Shown: one piece after another, positions 61,691-62,546 of the stretch
How positions within the stretch are numbered: position 1 is the first letter of the stretch
Layout of the letters: every line of letters begins with the position of its first letter
Source: Rhodoblastus acidophilus
GTDB taxonomy: Bacteria; Pseudomonadota; Alphaproteobacteria; Rhizobiales; Beijerinckiaceae
NCBI RefSeq assembly: GCF_900187365.1
Contig: NZ_FYDG01000016.1
Location: 1-62,546 of the forward strand
Length of the DNA stretch: 62,546 nucleotides
Direction: 5' to 3'
Translations under genes and position numbers: made by a program
The notes under the pieces: generated by a model
Seen by the model: the letters and a program-made list of their open reading frames with translations, nothing else
Database searches by the model: none
What the model was told of the DNA's origin: nothing

Positions 61691-62100
61691 ATGTCAGCCG
61701 TTCACGGGTTCAAACCGAGGAGCGTCGAGGCCGATGTCGGCCATCTTTACGCCCGCATGCCCGGCGCCGCGCGGCTGCGTTTTGCCTTCAAGGACATGGC
61801 CGCGTATTGGGTGGCCATGTCGGAATTTTCCGGACTTCGGCGCCTTTCGGCTACCCCCGGCCCGTCATCGACGTCCGCGCTTCCACTGCCTCGCGCGGGA
61901 ACACGACACAAAGTCGCCTTCGATCTGAGACCCGCGCTGCGTGGCGCAGCTGCTCAGAAAGGGCTTGCCGTGGGCGTCGCGCCGCATACGAGCGCCCTTG
62001 AGGCGTAAGGCGACTGGCGGTCTGAGCTTCTCCACCCTGCGACATGGCCGGCGGGATTGCGACGGCCCGGTCGTCGTTAGGGCAGGAGGATGTTTCCGTC
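61691..62100 (+). pseudogene. FkbM methyltransferase, decayed paralogue
   Basis: The first 50 codons (from ATG 61691) read YARMPGAARLRFAFKDMAAYW and VAMSEFSGLRRLS, matching residues 34-67 of the intact FkbM protein at 53997-54824. Beyond the point where that has FVDVGANRG, similarity continues only in other frames: PVIDVRAS at about 61862, then LLRKGLPWASRRIRAPL and GLSFSTLRHGRRDCDG at 61950-62070. At least two frameshifts are needed, and the C-terminal third is absent. This copy lies in inverted orientation at the far side of the glycosylation block. Confidence 0.8.
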
Positions 62101-62126
62101 GACGAAATTGCAGTTCCCGGAGTTAA

Positions 62127-62446
62127 AACGATATGAGAACGAGAATGCGAATAAGCAAAATATTGAATTAGAGGCGTTATTTAAGTGAAATGGCTTTTCG
62201 TAAAAACTCCTTGACTTCTGATTAAAATGGTGACGAATTTAATTCGTTGAGTCCATGACCACGAGAACGGCTGTCGCTTAACGCTGAACAATGCCTGCCT
62301 TGGCAATAGCGCGGCAAAGCGAAACCTATATTCGCGGCTCCTCGGCGACCACGCTGAGTGGCAGATGAGCTGCTAAATAGGCGACGCCAGTTCTTGCCGA
62401 AGAATATCGCGCGTGCCGATTGTTGAATGGCTAGAGCGGTGGCCGC
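62127..62446. other. AT-rich intergenic stretch before a transposase end
   Basis: This 320-bp region is AT-rich at 62130-62240, with no gene recognisable on either strand. The right part should include the terminal inverted repeat of the IS630-type element at the window end, which I cannot delimit. Confidence 0.4.
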
Positions 62447-62545
62447 TCATCTTGGATCATATGCGTCATATCCAACTGCGGCGAGATAGTTGCGGCATTC
62501 GTCTGGAGTGAAGCTCTGAAAGGCTTTCCGGATCGCGGCCCATAA
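62447..62545 (-). mobile_element. IS630 family transposase, C-terminal end (partial)
   Basis: The minus-strand frame entering from the window edge reads AAIRKAFQSFTPDECRNYLA and AVGYDAYDPR, then stop. The F-T-P-D-E-C-x-N-Y-x-x-x-x-GY pattern is the C-terminus of IS630-type DDE transposases. Only 32 codons are inside the window, so whether the gene is intact cannot be judged. Confidence 0.8.
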
Positions 62546-62546
62546 G

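Overview
This GC-rich window comes from an alphaproteobacterium that is both phototrophic and diazotrophic. It begins in the 3' end of nifB, carries a nitrogenase-type flavodoxin (nifF) with its DUF2023 companion, and has a peripheral light-harvesting pair (pucBA). The LH2 alpha chain keeps a Tyr-Trp pair typical of B800-850 and resembles Rhodoblastus/Rhodopseudomonas antennae. A Rhodoblastus-like member of the Beijerinckiaceae or a relative is the best guess; this rests on recall of family sequences, not on a search.

Layout. 0-9 kb: nifB end, a quinone-reductase-like/DODA/LysR group, a RelE/ParE toxin-antitoxin pair, pucBA, a large exported-looking Ala-rich protein, and nifF-DUF2023. 9.5-30 kb: redox and efflux genes (TetR/SIP/O-methyltransferase, PaaI thioesterase, thiolase, two HxlR genes, Bcr/CflA, several SDRs, a zinc alcohol dehydrogenase, NhaP antiporter, LysR genes). 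They are interspersed with collapsed gene pairs in which the 5' part of one gene is joined to the 3' part of a neighbour. 30.7-37 kb: a TonB-dependent receptor, an MFS permease and an exported protein of unknown function. They face a convergent radical-SAM/PNPOx-like pair with a well-formed promoter and operator. 37.3-38.1 kb: scrambled remnants (outer-membrane protein, IS110, chrA), then a perfect FNR/FixK box followed about 90 bp later by a strong terminator, a candidate anaerobically induced small RNA. 38.2-51.1 kb: a copper island with CusBA, two CusF-like proteins, DUF411, CopC, frameshifted CopD, a Cu P-type ATPase, DUF2933 and small Cys/His-rich exported proteins. The second CusF gene has its own perfect FNR/FixK box. 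51.1-53.7 kb: a graveyard of IS91, IS21 (istB) and ISL3 fragments that truncates an isoprenylcysteine methyltransferase-like gene and a kaiC-like gene.

53.9-62.1 kb is the most unusual block. It holds an FkbM methyltransferase, a parallel beta-helix protein with a Pro/Thr-rich linker and an RTX-like C-terminus, and a peroxiredoxin-like/prolyl-4-hydroxylase fusion. A second beta-helix paralogue, a GT4 glycosyltransferase, a degenerate GT2 glycosyltransferase and a decayed second FkbM copy complete it. I read it as a possible system for hydroxylating, glycosylating and O-methylating a secreted beta-helix protein. The window ends inside an IS630-type transposase.

Two themes run through the window: metal and redox physiology tied to anaerobic life, and extensive deletion decay. 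At least seven gene-to-gene joins are visible. Two of them are in frame and could make chimeric proteins; these need read-level confirmation before any biological reading.
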